A program made the translations under genes and the position numbers. This document shows positions 21,967-24,446 of a stretch of 24,446 nucleotides of DNA, piece after piece. Source of the stretch: DASPWW01 sp050697195 (GTDB lineage Bacteria > Actinomycetota > Thermoleophilia > Solirubrobacterales > 70-9); the NCBI GenBank assembly GCA_050697195.1, contig JBOGZL010000092.1, positions 1-24,446 of the forward strand. Direction: 5' to 3'. The notes beneath the pieces are model-generated. The model ran no database searches. It was not told the DNA's origin and saw nothing but the letters and a program-made list of their open reading frames with translations. How positions within the stretch are numbered: position 1 is the stretch's first letter; each line of letters opens with the position of its first letter.

Positions 21967-22632
21967 ATGGACAGGCGCTCGTTCCCGCGTCCGGTTCGAC
22001 CGGGTCAGTTCAGAGTTGCGGTACTTGCTTCCGGGACGGGGACGAATCTCCAGGCGATCCTTGACAAGGTTCACGGGCGGGACGGGATCGAGGTGGTCGC
22101 GGTCGCCTCCAACAACCGCGAGGCGATCGCGCTCGAGCGCGCCGCCGCGGCCGGAATCGAGACGGACGTCTTCGATCGCCCCAGCTATCCGGACCGGGAA
22201 GCCCGCGACTACGCGATCGCCGAGTGGCTGGCGAAGCGCCGCGTGGACCTGATCGTGCTCGCCGGCTACATGGAGCTGATGTCGAGCGCGTTCGTCGCCC
22301 GCTTTCGGAACCGGATCGTCAACGTCCACCCCGCCCTGCTTCCGTCCTTCCCCGGCCTCGCCGCCGTCCAGCAGGCGCTGGACCACGGCGTCAAGGTCAC
22401 GGGCGTCACGGTCCACTTCGTGGACGAGGGGGTGGACTCCGGGCCGATCATCGTCCAGCGCGCGGTCGAGGTGCCGCCATCGCGCGAGTGGCAGGAGCTC
22501 GAGGACCGGATCCACGCGGTCGAGCACGAGCTGCTTCCGGAGGTGGTCCGGCTGATCGCCGCCGGGTCGGTGCGGGTCGACGGCGATAACGCGCGCGTGG
22601 TCACCGTCGCCCCGGATAGCTCGGGGCGGTAG
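21967..22632 (+). CDS. purN: Phosphoribosylglycinamide formyltransferase PurN
   Basis: Folate-dependent GAR transformylase, third step of purine synthesis, 221 residues from ATG 21967 (a GTG immediately before at 21964 is an alternative). The Rossmann-like start is V-A-V-L-A-S-G-T-G-T-N-L-Q-A-I. Catalytic residues known from the Escherichia coli enzyme are present: N119 and H121 in I-V-N-V-H-P-A-L-L-P, and D157 in E-G-V-D-S-G-P. A short basic N-terminal extension of about 15 residues precedes the first strand. It lies 10 bp after purF and is almost certainly co-transcribed with it. Length and motifs are normal. Confidence 0.95.
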   Translation: MDRRSFPRPVRPGQFRVAVLASGTGTNLQAILDKVHGRDGIEVVAVASNNREAIALERAAAAGIETDVFDRPSYPDREARDYAIAEWLAKRRVDLIVLAGYMELMSSAFVARFRNRIVNVHPALLPSFPGLAAVQQALDHGVKVTGVTVHFVDEGVDSGPIIVQRAVEVPPSREWQELEDRIHAVEHELLPEVVRLIAAGSVRVDGDNARVVTVAPDSSGR

Positions 22633-22644
22633 CCGGGCCGGACC

Positions 22645-22674
22645 TTGCGGCGCGCCGTTGCGCGGGCATACACT
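22645..22674 (+). promoter_or_regulatory. Candidate promoter for purH
   Basis: TTGCGG (22645-22650), an 18-bp spacer and TACACT (22669-22674) resemble a housekeeping sigma promoter. They lie in the 79-bp space between purN and purH and would give a leader of about 30 nt. This is the best -35/-10 pair that I found in the window and suggests that purH can be expressed apart from purF-purN. Confidence 0.45.
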
Positions 22675-22711
22675 CGGCGCACGTCGCCGTCGCACCCTAG
22701 GACCTGTCCCG

Positions 22712-24328
22712 ATGAGCACCCAGACTCCCCCCGCCGACACGAGCGAGCCGCTGGGCGCTCCGGTTCGCGTTCGGCGCGCGCTGATCTCGGTCTCGGACAA
22801 GACCGGGGTCGCGGACTTCGCGCGCGGGCTCGCCGGGCTCGGGATCGAGATCGTGTCAACCGGGGGGACGGCCCGGGCGCTGCGCGAGTCGGGAATCGAG
22901 GTGCGCGCGGTCGAGGAGCTCACCGGCTCGCCTGAGATCCTCGACGGCCGCGTGAAGACCCTCCATCCGCGCCTCCACGCGGCGCTGCTGGCGGTCCGGG
23001 ACGATCCCGAGCACGCGGCGACGCTCGAGGCGGAGGCGATCGAGCCGATCGACCTCGTGTGCGTGAACCTGTACCCGTTCGCGGCCGTGGTCAACGGCCT
23101 CGACGTGGGCGAGGCCGAGGTGGTCGAGAACATCGACGTCGGCGGCCCGACGATGATCCGCGCGGCGGCGAAGAACCATCGCTACGTCGCCGTGGTCGTG
23201 GAGCCTGAGAGCTACGACGCGGTCCTCGCCGAGCTGCAGGAGTCCGACGGGGCGATCTCGGGGGAGACGCGCCACTGGCTCGCGAACGAGGCGTTCGCGC
23301 TCACCGCCCACTACGACGCGGCGATCAGCCGCTGGTTCGGCGCCCGGTACGAGGTCTATCCGGGCCACCTGCTGGTCGCGCTGGAGAAGTTCCTCGACCT
23401 CTCCTACGGCGAGAACCCGCACCAGCGCGCGGCGCTCTACACGGAGGTGGGGAGCCGCTCCCACGTTCTGTCGAAGGTCGCCAAGCTGCACGGCCGCGCG
23501 CTGTCTTTCAACAACGTCCTCGACCTCGACGCGGCACGGGGAGTGCTCGCAGAGTTCGAGCGGCCGGCGTGCGTGATCGCGAAGCACAACAACCCCTGTG
23601 GGGTGGCGCTCGGTGAGACGATCGACGAGGCGCACGCGAAGGCGCTCGCGTGCGACCCGCTATCGGCGTTCGGCGGCGTCGTCGCGCTGAATCGGGAGGT
23701 CGGCCCCGCGCTCGCGGAGCACCTGCACGAGAGCTTCATCGAGGTCCTGATCGCCCCGGGCTACGGGGACGGCGCGCTCGACATCCTGCGCCAGAAGGAA
23801 GCCGTGCGGATCATGGAGGACGCCGAGCAGCGCGCGTACGAGACGGCCGAGCGCGACGTGAAGCGGGTCCGGGGCGGGCTGCTGGTCCAGGATCCGGATC
23901 GCGGCGCCGACTCGCGCGACGGGATGAACGTGGCTACGAAGGCGCTGCCCGACGAGGCCCAGTGGGCCGACCTCCTGCTCGCGTGGCGCGTGGCCCGCCA
24001 CGTGCGCTCGAACGCGATCGTGCTCGCGAAGGACCTCGGGACGGTGGGAATCGGCGCGGGCCAGATGAGCCGCGTGGACTCGGTGCGGATCGCGATCGAG
24101 AAGGCGCGGGAGGCGCGGGGCGCCGACGCGGACGCTTTCCTCGGCGGATCGGTGGTGGCCTCCGACGCGTTCTTCCCGTTCCCCGATGGGCCCCGGGCGG
24201 CGATCGACGCGGGCGCGCGGGCGTTCATCCAGCCCGGCGGCTCGGTCCGCGACACCGACGTGGTCGCGGCGTGCGACGCGGCGGGCGTCGCGATGGTGAT
24301 GACGGGCCGGCGCCACTTCCGCCACTAG
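22712..24328 (+). CDS. purH: Bifunctional AICAR transformylase / IMP cyclohydrolase
   Basis: Catalyses the last two steps to IMP in the cytoplasm; 538 residues, a usual length. The N-terminal IMP cyclohydrolase (MGS-like) domain starts at about residue 22 with A-L-I-S-V-S-D-K-T-G and has S-T-G-G-T-A and G-R-V-K-T-L-H-P. The transformylase domain has Y-G-E-N-P-H-Q, and the catalytic K291-H292-N-N-P-C-G loop, then D-P-L-S-A-F-G-G. It ends in G-R-R-H-F-R-H, the standard PurH C-terminus. ATG 22712 is chosen, giving a short acidic lead before the first strand; the frame upstream has no coding look. It follows purN by 79 bp, where a separate promoter is likely, and the next gene starts 2 bp after its stop. 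Confidence 0.96.
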   Translation: MSTQTPPADTSEPLGAPVRVRRALISVSDKTGVADFARGLAGLGIEIVSTGGTARALRESGIEVRAVEELTGSPEILDGRVKTLHPRLHAALLAVRDDPEHAATLEAEAIEPIDLVCVNLYPFAAVVNGLDVGEAEVVENIDVGGPTMIRAAAKNHRYVAVVVEPESYDAVLAELQESDGAISGETRHWLANEAFALTAHYDAAISRWFGARYEVYPGHLLVALEKFLDLSYGENPHQRAALYTEVGSRSHVLSKVAKLHGRALSFNNVLDLDAARGVLAEFERPACVIAKHNNPCGVALGETIDEAHAKALACDPLSAFGGVVALNREVGPALAEHLHESFIEVLIAPGYGDGALDILRQKEAVRIMEDAEQRAYETAERDVKRVRGGLLVQDPDRGADSRDGMNVATKALPDEAQWADLLLAWRVARHVRSNAIVLAKDLGTVGIGAGQMSRVDSVRIAIEKAREARGADADAFLGGSVVASDAFFPFPDGPRAAIDAGARAFIQPGGSVRDTDVVAACDAAGVAMVMTGRRHFRH

Positions 24329-24330
24329 CG

Positions 24331-24446
24331 GTGGCGGAGCTCCACGTCCTGCGCGTGTTCTGCGCCCCGGACGGCTCCGGCGGCAACCCGGCTGGGGTGT
24401 TCCTCGACGGCGACCGCGTCGCGGAGGACGCGCGACAGGGGATCGC
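24331..24446 (+). CDS. PhzF-family isomerase-like protein, N-terminal fragment
   Basis: The first 38 complete codons of a gene cut by the window end. From GTG 24331 it reads a short strand (L-H-V-L-R-V-F-C), then G-G-N-P-A-G-V-F-L-D-G. The G-N-P-x-x-V-F-L motif after a leading strand is the typical N-terminus of PhzF/YddE-type isomerases, a family related in fold to diaminopimelate epimerase. The GTG lies 2 bp after the purH stop, so read-through or coupled translation is likely. Substrate cannot be judged from the fragment. Confidence 0.7.
   Translation, partial: MAELHVLRVFCAPDGSGGNPAGVFLDGDRVAEDARQGI

Noticed and set aside
1..24446. Search for tRNA, rRNA, CRISPR arrays, transposases, integrases and attachment sites
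   Set aside because: No cloverleaf, rRNA core, regular spacer-repeat array or recombinase motif was seen; clustering may still reflect gene transfer, but no mobile element shows it.

Overview
The window is very GC-rich, uses GTG and TTG starts often, packs genes tightly and has few Shine-Dalgarno sites. This fits a high-GC actinobacterium. The mix of FG-GAP/ASPIC proteins, LVIVD-repeat protein, CCPSR-type sulfatases and many sulfotransferases suggests the Thermoleophilia (Solirubrobacterales-like), but that placement is inference from gene content, not from a marker gene. No tRNA, rRNA, CRISPR array, transposase or integrase was seen.

Layout. (1) 1-6254, plus strand: the end of an unidentified gene, a sulfotransferase, a GT4-type glycosyltransferase, then two consecutive sulfotransferases that each contain two complete catalytic domains. 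A strong GC hairpin at 6293-6316 closes this block and the convergent one. (2) 13566-6348, minus strand: a five-gene run of secreted seven-repeat FG-GAP/ASPIC protein, sulfotransferase, DxD glycosyltransferase, second FG-GAP/ASPIC protein, and secreted LVIVD-repeat protein. (3) 13617-16729, plus strand: a sulfotransferase whose stop overlaps the start of purL. (4) 16855-19964, plus strand: two overlapping secreted formylglycine-type sulfatases. (5) 20399-19965, minus strand: a cupredoxin lipoprotein that ends exactly where the second sulfatase ends. (6) 20508-24446, plus strand: purF, purN, purH and the start of a PhzF-family gene.

How it may work together. Five sulfotransferase polypeptides carry seven PAPS-type catalytic domains. 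With two glycosyltransferases they look like cytoplasmic machinery that makes and sulfates a glycan or other surface product. The three secreted repeat/propeller-type proteins and the two exported sulfatases would act outside the membrane, binding or trimming such a product. This sulfation island lies inside a dispersed de novo purine cluster: purL is translationally coupled to a sulfotransferase, and purQ, purS and purM are not in the window. The product and the physiological link are not determined by the sequence.

The most notable signals are the tandem-domain sulfotransferases with mosaic similarity, a perfect 26-bp palindrome inside a small coding insertion, the propeller-sulfotransferase-glycosyltransferase-propeller operon, and the structured purF leader with a possible minicistron.
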